23,077 bases of DNA from a virus: positions 1 to 23,077 of the IMG/VR virus record IMGVR_UViG_3300006916_000415; one strand, written 5' to 3'. Positions 1 through 7,349 of this stretch are shown here, piece after piece. Within the stretch, counting starts at the first letter, position 1; each line of letters opens with the position of its first letter. The notes under the pieces were generated by a model. The model saw only the letters and a program-made list of their open reading frames with translations, had not been told where the DNA came from and searched no databases. Both the position numbers and the translations under genes were made by a program.

Positions 1-111
1 AAGAACCACACAATTGTTTGGAACTACACCGATTTCGTGAGTTGAGCTAGTGGTAAGATCACCGTGAGCAATCACGGCAGTCTCAATACGAACTGGAGAT
101 TGTAAAGCCAT
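1..111 (-). CDS. Partial virion-region protein of unknown function (5' end only)
   Basis: The first 37 codons of a minus-strand gene are present; it runs off the left edge of the window. The ATG at 111-109 is preceded by an AGAGAGGA Shine-Dalgarno sequence and lies 14 bases after the capsid gene stop, so it belongs to the capsid transcription unit. The visible protein starts MALQSPVRIETAVIAHGD and continues with a Thr/Ser-rich stretch. Position directly after the major capsid protein suggests a head decoration, head-completion or tail-adaptor protein, but no domain is recognisable in so short a piece. Confidence 0.75.
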   Translation of the reverse strand, partial: MALQSPVRIETAVIAHGDLTTSSTHEIGVVPNNCVVL

Positions 112-125
112 TGTTTAGTCCTCTC

Positions 126-1199
126 TTATGCCAAGTTGTATTTAGCAGTAACCAAGGCTTCTGGCCTCAGAATTTTTCTGCCGTAAAGGTGCATACCACG
201 AACAATGTCAGCAAAGCTGTCAGGGTCACGGTAAGTTTCAGTCTTGTTGATCTGCTCAGCAGTTGCTACAGCAGAATCATGACCAGCTACAATCGCCCCA
301 TAGTTAGCGTTTTGGTTTGCTGTACCTGTAGTTGCAGAACCAGTACCAACTGAAGGCAGGTTGCTTGAAGTGTATACACGGAAACCGTGGAAGTTATTCA
401 AGACCAGACCATTACGTAGTCCACCTGCTTCACCGAAGTCTGAATTAAAGAGGCGTGAATCTTCGTCACGAAGTACTTCCATGAACACGGGGTCAACTAC
501 GAGCCACCTTCCTTGAGTATCAACTTGCTGTTGATCCAAGAGGCGGGCCATACGAGCAACAACCATTGCTGGTGAAGCGTATGCTGTTGGAAGGGCTGTG
601 GCACCAGGCAAACGTGCTGCAACTGGGATCGAGTGATCACCTGCTGAAGCTGTTGTGATGTTACCAAAGTCACCTTTTTTCAGTTTCATGCTTGAGAGCA
701 ATTCATCTGAACCAGCAGTAGTTACTGCTTTAGTACCGTTTACTTGGTCATTGACAGTATCGGCATCGGCATGTAAAGCTGATTGCTTGTAGCCAGCCAA
801 GTAACCAAGAACTTCTTGGTCATGCTGGTCAGCCAAACGATAAGCTGCACGGTTGGTTGCAAGATCCATGAAATTAACATGGGAATGGGCTTCCTCGATA
901 TCGTCGATTTTAAAGGCAAAATAGTTAGCTTTATCAACGACTAATGAGAAATCCTCATCATCAAGATCTTGTGCTGAGATGTTAGTACCACGAGCATAGC
1001 TGCTCACAGAAATCTCAGGTTCTTTAATAATTTTGACCGTATCCCCTTGGGCTGCGATCTCCCCGAAATAATCAGAGTTGGTGATGTCACCACATACAGT
1101 ACTCTTGCGGAAAGCAAGCTGTACTTTTTTAGAGTAGATTACGGAACTGAAGTTGCCGTTTGGCAAGTTACCGTATCCCCCTGCAGTTGAAAAAGCCAT
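126..1199 (-). CDS. Major capsid (coat) protein
   Basis: 357-aa protein that would form the icosahedral head lattice. Identification rests on similarity to coat proteins I recall from uncultured marine podoviruses, with an N-terminal region MAFSTAGGYGNLPNG, a following segment reading VIYSKKVQLAFRKSTV (strand/helix entry of a HK97-fold coat), and a Gly/Ala-rich middle. Context supports it strongly: it follows the scaffold gene and sits in the portal-scaffold-coat order of P22-like phages. The start has a very strong ribosome site (GGAGGA six bases before ATG). It has its own promoter (1484-1511) and a 278-nt leader, consistent with the need for many copies. P22 coat is longer (about 430 aa), so an inserted domain of the P22 type is probably absent or reduced. 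Exact family not proven from sequence alone. Confidence 0.88.
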   Translation of the reverse strand: MAFSTAGGYGNLPNGNFSSVIYSKKVQLAFRKSTVCGDITNSDYFGEIAAQGDTVKIIKEPEISVSSYARGTNISAQDLDDEDFSLVVDKANYFAFKIDDIEEAHSHVNFMDLATNRAAYRLADQHDQEVLGYLAGYKQSALHADADTVNDQVNGTKAVTTAGSDELLSSMKLKKGDFGNITTASAGDHSIPVAARLPGATALPTAYASPAMVVARMARLLDQQQVDTQGRWLVVDPVFMEVLRDEDSRLFNSDFGEAGGLRNGLVLNNFHGFRVYTSSNLPSVGTGSATTGTANQNANYGAIVAGHDSAVATAEQINKTETYRDPDSFADIVRGMHLYGRKILRPEALVTAKYNLA

Positions 1200-1281
1200 A
1201 GTAAATCCTCCATGATATTTGGCTTAATAAATAAAACTCACACAAGGTGCTTAAGGTTAATCGAGTTATGTATGAGTTTCG

Positions 1282-1342
1282 GGATACAAAGCTTAAACAC
1301 CTATAAAGAGGCTGATTGTTTTTTAGGGTGCGTATTGTATCC
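1282..1342 (-). promoter_or_regulatory. Long hairpin in the capsid mRNA leader
   Basis: Perfect 8-base arms GGATACAA (1282-1289) and TTGTATCC (1335-1342) enclose a second, partly bulged stem in which CACCTA-AAA (about 1297-1306) pairs with TTT-TA-GGTG (about 1321-1330). The element lies in the 315-base gap 1200-1514, which holds no gene, about 85 bases before the capsid start. There is no U-run behind it in the direction of transcription, so it is more likely an mRNA-stabilising or translation-control element than a terminator. Function is inferred. Confidence 0.45.
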
Positions 1343-1483
1343 AGTCGGCCAACCAGATATTTAACGGGCCTATACTTAATCAGGTAGTTCTTATTTTGTT
1401 TAGACTTTATGTAGTAAGGTTTGGGAAAGGTTTATAGTATAAGAGGTAGTCTAAAAAGAGGCTCTTAAAACTATACGTACTTA

Positions 1484-1511
1484 GTTATATGTACACAAAA
1501 GGATTTGTCAA
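1484..1511 (-). promoter_or_regulatory. Sigma70-like promoter for the capsid gene
   Basis: On the minus strand, TTGACA (1511-1506) is followed after 16 bases by TATAAC (1489-1484). The -35 box begins four bases after the scaffold stop codon (TAG, 1517-1515). Predicted transcription start is near 1477, giving an approximately 278-base untranslated leader before the capsid ATG at 1199. The -10 context TATAACTA matches the promoter before the terminase operon and resembles that before the lysis operon. Confidence 0.65.
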
Positions 1512-1514
1512 CAC

Positions 1515-2456
1515 CTATCGTGCACTACCACTAAGATCATACACGAATTTCCCTGTTCGCATAGCCTTAGTAATTTCTTCTTCACGAGACTCAAACTCTC
1601 TGGCTGACATCTTAGCAACCTCTGACTCTCTAATCATGGAGCCAGCTTCCGTAGGATCAACTTTAGTTCTTGAACCTTTACCAATTGTTTTGGCTGCTGC
1701 TTTAGTCTTAGCCTTTTTAGCTTGAGGAGTTTCCCCGCTGTCAATCTTATAGAGATCAATAACTCTAACCACTGAGTCAGGATCATCCATGTTTTCGTAT
1801 AAGGCATCACGTACCCATTTCGGTTGTGCTTCTGCCCAAGAGTGAAACTCGTCTGATTCTCTCAATCTATCAAAGTCAGGATGAGACTCTCTAATCTTAC
1901 TCTCAGCTGTTTTACGCTCTGCCTCATATTGTATTTCATCTAGTTGAGATAGTCTGTCTTCAGCCTTCTTAAACATCTCTTGAGCTTTCTTAGCAGCGAT
2001 AGTCTCAACAATACCAGCTACATCAGGATACTCTTTAGCCCAGTTCTCAATGTCTTCATCTGACTTAGGGGGAACGATAGATTCTTTACGCATTCTATCT
2101 TCAAAGCTACTGAACTTTTCTTCCCACTCTTTTTCTTTTTGTTGCATGTGGCGGCGTAAATCACCATAGCGTTTCTTAAAAGACTTTTCCTCAGGGCTTA
2201 GGTCTGAGTCATCTTCTTGTGCTTCAACTTCAATGTTGGCTTCTTCTTGTTGGGTATCACCCGTGGCCTGTACTTCGGTTGCCTCAAGTCCTTCGCCATC
2301 GGATTCCTCTTCGACGGTTTCACCTCTGGCCTCCGCTTCTAGTTTAGCAATCTCTTTTTCTTCATCTTGTATACGTTTACGTTTAAGTTCGTAGTTATAA
2401 CCTCGATCAACAAAACCTGCTGTCTTTGGGCTTTCTACTTGTGTTAGTTCAGGCAT
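1515..2456 (-). CDS. Capsid scaffolding/assembly protein
   Basis: 313-aa, highly charged protein located between the portal region and the coat gene, the usual place of the scaffold in P22-like and T7-like heads. It has no recognisable enzymatic motif. The N-terminal third is very acidic with predicted coiled coil (about residues 20-55, rich in K, R and E, then a run of E/D to about 95); a second charged helix covers about 95-130; a helical middle follows, and a Lys/Ala-rich linker (KKAKTKAAAK) precedes a C-terminal helical segment that could be the coat-binding tail. The start is set by AGGAG six bases before ATG. The gap before it (2457-2525) contains a small CCAGC/GCTGG hairpin (2478-2492). 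Role is inferred from composition and position; scaffold sequences diverge quickly. Confidence 0.82.
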   Translation of the reverse strand: MPELTQVESPKTAGFVDRGYNYELKRKRIQDEEKEIAKLEAEARGETVEEESDGEGLEATEVQATGDTQQEEANIEVEAQEDDSDLSPEEKSFKKRYGDLRRHMQQKEKEWEEKFSSFEDRMRKESIVPPKSDEDIENWAKEYPDVAGIVETIAAKKAQEMFKKAEDRLSQLDEIQYEAERKTAESKIRESHPDFDRLRESDEFHSWAEAQPKWVRDALYENMDDPDSVVRVIDLYKIDSGETPQAKKAKTKAAAKTIGKGSRTKVDPTEAGSMIRESEVAKMSAREFESREEEITKAMRTGKFVYDLSGSAR

Positions 2457-2477
2457 ATCTTTCTCCTTATGTTGGGG

Positions 2478-2492
2478 CCAGCGGAATGCTGG
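2478..2492 (-). other. Small intercistronic hairpin before the scaffold gene
   Basis: CCAGC-GGAAT-GCTGG forms a 5-bp stem with a 5-base loop in the 69-base gap between the 78-aa gene and the scaffold, 22 bases upstream of the scaffold start. No U-run follows it, so a terminator is unlikely; an mRNA processing or stability element is possible. Confidence 0.25.
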
Positions 2493-2525
2493 GTAGCCTT
2501 ATCTTTATTTGGAATGCCTAGGGGT

Positions 2526-2762
2526 TTAACGTGATCCTAAGCCAGCACGTTTCATTTGGGGTTGTTCCATAGGGGGTTGTTGTACTGGAGCTTCTTCTAC
2601 TGGAACATCTCTCGGGAAAAGACCTTGCATCTCAGGGAAGAGTTTACCTAAAGCATCTCCTATAGGTGTCTCAGGTACTCTTCTAAGAACTGATTTATCT
2701 TCCTCAGGTAAATTTAAAAACCTATTCAGAACTACTTCTTTGTATTCTTCAATACCTTCCAT
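2526..2762 (-). CDS. Small protein of unknown function between the 1468-aa protein and scaffold
   Basis: 78-aa protein beginning MEGIEEYKEVVLNRFLNL. The ATG at 2762 overlaps the TAA of the preceding gene (TAATG), so translation is probably coupled; an upstream in-frame TTG at 2774 is open but less likely. The first half is helical and acidic, the second half is Pro/Gln/Met-rich (VQQPPMEQPQMKRAGLGSR). No domain is recognised. Position within the head gene cluster suggests a minor head or assembly protein. Confidence 0.7.
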   Translation of the reverse strand: MEGIEEYKEVVLNRFLNLPEEDKSVLRRVPETPIGDALGKLFPEMQGLFPRDVPVEEAPVQQPPMEQPQMKRAGLGSR

Positions 2763-5700
2763 TACTTGATCCAATCTTTTTCTAGTCTATTAACCATTGC
2801 CTTGTAGGTAGTATAAGCGTTATCAAGCATATCCTTTTTGATATACTCAACAGACTTATCAACCTGAGATCCAATCCAGTCCCAGTCTTTATGATCAGAT
2901 GGAATAGATGCAACAATCTGAGGAGCTACTCTGTAATACTTTTCTACCTCTTCAGGTATACCCGCTAAGTAAGTATCTCTAAAGTTTCTCAAGATAGTCA
3001 ACGTTGGCCCATTATCAGCTTCACCCCTACGTTCAACAATAGCTGTAGTCAGGAAGCAACCACCGCTATCTGAAGCCTCGTTAGCATTGTCTGTGTTAGA
3101 ACTATCCCCAGCAGCCGACTCGTTAGCCCGTCTGTTAGCTGTAGCTACGTAGTGATCTGTTAGGGCAGGGTTAGCCGCCAGAGATTCTTTCTCTCTATCT
3201 GACAAATGATTAGTTACGTTAGTACTTGTATTAGGGTTAGATCTATCTAGTCGGGTAGACTTGTCATTACTTGTAGAAGGCTTTGCTGCGGGTTTTGCTG
3301 CGGGCTTTGCAGCAGGCTTTGCTGTGGGCCTTGCCTTAGGTCTAACTGTTGTTGCCCCTGGTTTAAATACGTTTACTGTTTCACCCTTATCAGTAGTCGT
3401 AGTCTCCACGAAAGTACCACCTAAGTCTTCACCTCTGATTGGACCTTTTCTTACAATAGCACCGTCATCTCTAACAGTAGCACCCTTATAGCCTGGGCTT
3501 TCTGCTATAAGGTACTCGCTAACGTTTTCTTTACCTTTATCACTTAATTTTTTGAAGTCAATAATAGCATCCTCAGGCGCATCTATACTTGTAGCAGCTT
3601 CAATAGCGTTATTAAATCTTCTAGTACCTTTAGCTACGTACTCGTCAAGTGTGTCAACGACCCCTGGAGCATTCTTAATAAAGTTATCTATTTCAGTTTG
3701 AATAGCTGTAGCATCCTCGTCTTTACCTAAGAACTCAGCCATCTGTAAGTTTGCTTGCGCTTTAGAAACAGCAGTAAGTTGTCCTGCAGCGTTAGCCATA
3801 CCAAGACCAAGGCCTAAGAAGGGATTAATAGCAGAGGCTACAATACCAGCGCCTTGAGGTATCTTAGTAGCCCCTTCTAGCGCATCCTTAGCCCCTTGAA
3901 GAGGATCTTTTAGATTGACACCGCTGTCTTCATACAGAGCTTGAACACCCTCAGGAGTATTGGGATCAACCTTTGTTCTAATGTCTATGTCATCAGTTTG
4001 ATCTTTGTCATCACTTGTTGCAACACCCTCAGTAGTTACTTCTGGTGCTGCTTCTTCTACACCAAAGTTAAGTTTAGTTCTGTTCTCTGGGGTGTCCTCA
4101 AGGAACTCACCAAAGTCAGCTGGAACAGTACTAATTGGTCTACCATTCAAGATAAGAACTGATATTCTTCTGCCATCCTTGTGAATGTAAAAGGTTGTCT
4201 TCATACCACTTTCACCAGTCGGTGTCGCATCTGGTGTAGCAGTTGTCGTTGTTGAAACAGGAATAGCTGTTGTTGGAGCTTGCTCCATAGTTGTATCTAA
4301 TCCATAAATCTTATTTGGATCTGTAGCAGTCGGTGTGCTTACCTGTGGTGTTTGAGGTGAGGTAGGTGGCGTTGGGGCTGCTGAGATAGGATTTCCAAAC
4401 GGATCTAACTGTTGGCCTTTGTAAGTTGTTCCTACAGAAACACCCTCAGCTGCTTTAAGAGGTTCTTTGTACATCATAGCCTGTTGCTGATACGGATCAG
4501 TAGGGGCCATCTGTTGGCCTACCATACCACCCATAGCCATACCAGTCGGCTCCGCTGACATAACTTCTTGTAGTAAAGCCATTTCATCATCTGTTAATTC
4601 ATCGTCATCTGGTATTTCTTCACCGCCTATACGACCATTGGCTTCCATCTGAGCAAGGGCAGTTTTAGCCTGAGCACGTAAATCTTCGAAGAACTTAACA
4701 CCATAGTATCGAGTAACATCAGCAGGAACTACATACTCATTTTCGGACAACATAGCTGGGATATCATCTCGTACTTCTTTAGGTGTTGATCCTGGTGGTA
4801 CTTCATTCCCTGATACTGGATCAATTTGGCCTACCTCACCGCCAAGAGCATAACCCGCACGGCTAGACTTAAACACTACATCCATTTGATCTTTCATTGC
4901 CATACCGCCTTCGTTAAATTTTTGTGTAGAACCCATACCCTCTGGTGCTGATGCTGTAGCATCTACCTCAATGTAATCATAAAGAGGATGTTCTTTTTTA
5001 CCTACTTTAATAGTTCCTACTTGATCACCAAGTGTGACATCCCCTACTGTAACGGGACGTAAATTAGGCTGCGGTACTTCTTTCTTTACCTCACCTGTAT
5101 TTTTATTCTTTCGATTAACTTTGTTAGTAATCCTATCCATACGAACAGGGCCAACAAACTGTGTATCAAGAGTATAATAATGTTTTTTATCACCTTGTAT
5201 GTTATGAACGGCAACAATAGGGTGATCTAAATCTTGTAGACCTTTATCTGTAACTACATTAAATCGTTCAGGTTGCAAAAGGTTTGTGCGTACTTCTACA
5301 CCAGTCTTACCAGTAGCAGCTTTATAGTTTGCCTTCATATCAGCTACAGTAAGAGATGGTCCATCATAGACATTAGCACGGGCTACAGACTTATTGTTTT
5401 GCCCAAAGGTTGTTTTCTTCTGGGATGGTCTTGCTGATATAAATAGGTTTTCAAAGGTTTCATTGCTTACATCTTTAGGAGCACCCTTACCCATCATAAT
5501 GTAATTACCGAACTCAAGGTCTAACTCGATGTCAGCATCTTGAAGCATACCAACAAATCTATCCCCTTTGTAACCTTTCTTAGAGGGGTCAAAGAACTTT
5601 CCAGGTCCAGGCATAATACTTCCAGCTGTCTCAGCAGACATAGCTCTCCCTAGCCTAGGGTCTAAGTCAGCAGCCAAATCCTCTGAGGGACGCAGGATAG

Positions 5701-7168
5701 CTTCACCTGTTTTCTTAACATTTTTCTTAGTAGATTTAACAGGAGTCATTACTTCCTCAAAGGTATCTTTCTTTCGAATAGAACCTACACCAAATGCAGA
5801 AGTCGTGTTTGTATCAATCTCATACTGAGAAGCTTTATTCTTCAGAGCCTTTAGTCCTTTAGACCCATACTTAATAGCTAAACCACCAAGAGCTATCATA
5901 GCGGCCTCAGTTGCGGCAGACTTCCCAGCTTTATTTAGTTCTTCTCGAATATACTCGTAGTTACGTTCTTCTTCGGGCTTAGAGTACTCGTCTATAACAT
6001 TAGCTACGTTACCCCCTGCTTCATAAAAAGGAACTAGAGTTTCCCCTGCTTTGTCTAACCCTGCCATAAGTTCTTCTTCAGAAACATTTTCTTTTAGGAA
6101 AGAACCAAACCCACTAAAGTCAAAAGCCCCATCTCCCCTGAAACCAGGTCTACGAGAAAAGGAACTAGTCTTTTTTAACGGCGGGGTAGCTAGAGTACTG
6201 TCTTTCTTTTCAGTTTCAATAGGACTACTTGAGGGTGCCGAAAAGTTTAAGTCACCCATCTGATTTGATAAACCAAAAGTATCTTCTGACACCATACCCC
6301 CTTCGTTGAAACCTAACTTAATTTTAATCTTATCTAAAAAGGATTCTTTATAAGAAGGTGCTTGAGGTGGCTCTCCTGACTCAGTAAGTATATCTTGAGC
6401 AGCTTCCATTAACTTTATATAAGGCTCATACTTTTTAACTAAAAATTTTGACCTGTCTTCGGGTTTCTTTTTTATTAATTTTTGAAACTCTTTTATTCTA
6501 TTTAAATCTACTTTGTCTAAGTCAGAAGCAGGATCTTCCCCTCTAAGAATAGAATTAGCTACATCATCAAACATCTCTGTAGTGCCTTCATGTGATTCTC
6601 CAGAAGCACCTATTAAAGCATTGAAAGCTCTCTTTCCGTATTTTTCTTGAAACTTTCTTTGACCAGCTAATGGTCCACCTGGGTCATTGTTTATTTCTTC
6701 AAGGATTCTATCAAATCCTCTATGAGACATTTCATGTGACCAAGTACGAGGATTAGCTGTATCAACGTCTGTTACAATAGAGTCAGGGGTTGTTGTTGAA
6801 GCAACCTCACTGGGAACACCCTCTGCTTTTAGCAATGAGGTAGCTCTTTTTTGAGAGATATTAGACGGAATATAAAAGGCGTTATCCTTTATATCCAGAC
6901 CAACTATTTTTTCTGAAAAACCTTCGGGTACTGTAAGGTTAGTCACTTTATCTCTTTCGTACCCCTTAAAACCTAAGCGAGCAATAGGATTCCAAGACAT
7001 GGATGGATCAAACTCTGCCCTAGATTCTACGGTAGCTAGGCTGTATTGTCTTTCTGGATCACTTATTCTGCGTCTAGGTGTTATAGACGTTTCAGGAGCA
7101 GAAGATTTCTTTTCCCCTAACCCCTTTGGTCTAGGTTTTGGTCTTAAGGATTTTTTAGGAGCCGCCAT
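2762..7168 (-). CDS. 1468-aa multidomain protein with an HExxH motif; possible virion/ejection protein
   Basis: By far the longest gene here. Residues 1-35 are basic and Pro-rich. Residues 145-149 read HEMSH, a zincin-type HExxH, followed by acidic residues in HEGTTEMFDD (193-202) that could supply a third metal ligand. Two FNEGGM boxes (about 287-292 and 750-755) look like module borders. The segment after the second box contains SENEYVVPADVTRYYG, a phrase I recall from large proteins of marine podoviruses. Further on come Thr/Pro-rich linkers, an Ala/Gly-rich hydrophobic stretch, tandem AKPA repeats (about 1281-1297), and a final 100-residue domain starting CFLTTA (1371-1376), which resembles CFI-box C-terminal domains. 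The gene overlaps the 64-aa gene by 14 bases. Placement between portal and scaffold is unusual for P22-like order. A peptidase, internal or DNA-ejection role is inference. Confidence 0.75.
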   Translation of the reverse strand: MAAPKKSLRPKPRPKGLGEKKSSAPETSITPRRRISDPERQYSLATVESRAEFDPSMSWNPIARLGFKGYERDKVTNLTVPEGFSEKIVGLDIKDNAFYIPSNISQKRATSLLKAEGVPSEVASTTTPDSIVTDVDTANPRTWSHEMSHRGFDRILEEINNDPGGPLAGQRKFQEKYGKRAFNALIGASGESHEGTTEMFDDVANSILRGEDPASDLDKVDLNRIKEFQKLIKKKPEDRSKFLVKKYEPYIKLMEAAQDILTESGEPPQAPSYKESFLDKIKIKLGFNEGGMVSEDTFGLSNQMGDLNFSAPSSSPIETEKKDSTLATPPLKKTSSFSRRPGFRGDGAFDFSGFGSFLKENVSEEELMAGLDKAGETLVPFYEAGGNVANVIDEYSKPEEERNYEYIREELNKAGKSAATEAAMIALGGLAIKYGSKGLKALKNKASQYEIDTNTTSAFGVGSIRKKDTFEEVMTPVKSTKKNVKKTGEAILRPSEDLAADLDPRLGRAMSAETAGSIMPGPGKFFDPSKKGYKGDRFVGMLQDADIELDLEFGNYIMMGKGAPKDVSNETFENLFISARPSQKKTTFGQNNKSVARANVYDGPSLTVADMKANYKAATGKTGVEVRTNLLQPERFNVVTDKGLQDLDHPIVAVHNIQGDKKHYYTLDTQFVGPVRMDRITNKVNRKNKNTGEVKKEVPQPNLRPVTVGDVTLGDQVGTIKVGKKEHPLYDYIEVDATASAPEGMGSTQKFNEGGMAMKDQMDVVFKSSRAGYALGGEVGQIDPVSGNEVPPGSTPKEVRDDIPAMLSENEYVVPADVTRYYGVKFFEDLRAQAKTALAQMEANGRIGGEEIPDDDELTDDEMALLQEVMSAEPTGMAMGGMVGQQMAPTDPYQQQAMMYKEPLKAAEGVSVGTTYKGQQLDPFGNPISAAPTPPTSPQTPQVSTPTATDPNKIYGLDTTMEQAPTTAIPVSTTTTATPDATPTGESGMKTTFYIHKDGRRISVLILNGRPISTVPADFGEFLEDTPENRTKLNFGVEEAAPEVTTEGVATSDDKDQTDDIDIRTKVDPNTPEGVQALYEDSGVNLKDPLQGAKDALEGATKIPQGAGIVASAINPFLGLGLGMANAAGQLTAVSKAQANLQMAEFLGKDEDATAIQTEIDNFIKNAPGVVDTLDEYVAKGTRRFNNAIEAATSIDAPEDAIIDFKKLSDKGKENVSEYLIAESPGYKGATVRDDGAIVRKGPIRGEDLGGTFVETTTTDKGETVNVFKPGATTVRPKARPTAKPAAKPAAKPAAKPSTSNDKSTRLDRSNPNTSTNVTNHLSDREKESLAANPALTDHYVATANRRANESAAGDSSNTDNANEASDSGGCFLTTAIVERRGEADNGPTLTILRNFRDTYLAGIPEEVEKYYRVAPQIVASIPSDHKDWDWIGSQVDKSVEYIKKDMLDNAYTTYKAMVNRLEKDWIK

Positions 7169-7349
7169 TTACTTTATCCCTCAAGCGAGTCAAAGATCGT
7201 AGAGCACGTACTTCACCTTGAAGTCTGTATAGTTCCTCTACTTCTGTTCGTTGTTCTAGCTGTTTGTAAGCAAACTGGATGCGAACCTCTAACTCCTCTA
7301 GCATCGCATCCCAAGAGTCTTTGTTATTAACTACTAACTTTAAGCTCAT
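7155..7349 (-). CDS. Small helical protein downstream of the portal gene
   Basis: 64-aa, charged, almost entirely helical protein (MSLKLVVNNKDSWDAMLEE at the start; a long central helix with regularly spaced L, E and R suggests a coiled coil). Its ATG overlaps the portal stop codon as ATGA (7349-7346), and its own end overlaps the 1468-aa gene by 14 bases, so all three are probably translationally coupled. Function unknown; a portal-associated assembly factor is possible. Confidence 0.75.
   Translation of the reverse strand: MSLKLVVNNKDSWDAMLEELEVRIQFAYKQLEQRTEVEELYRLQGEVRALRSLTRLRDKVNGGS

Noticed and set aside
1439-1480. AAGAG/CTCTT inverted repeat with a short U-run after the scaffold gene
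   Set aside because: The loop would be one base (or the stem four pairs), too weak for a rho-independent terminator.
3261-3491. Plus ORF coding repeated AAGFAAGFA
   Set aside because: Antisense of the AKPA repeats of the 1468-aa gene.
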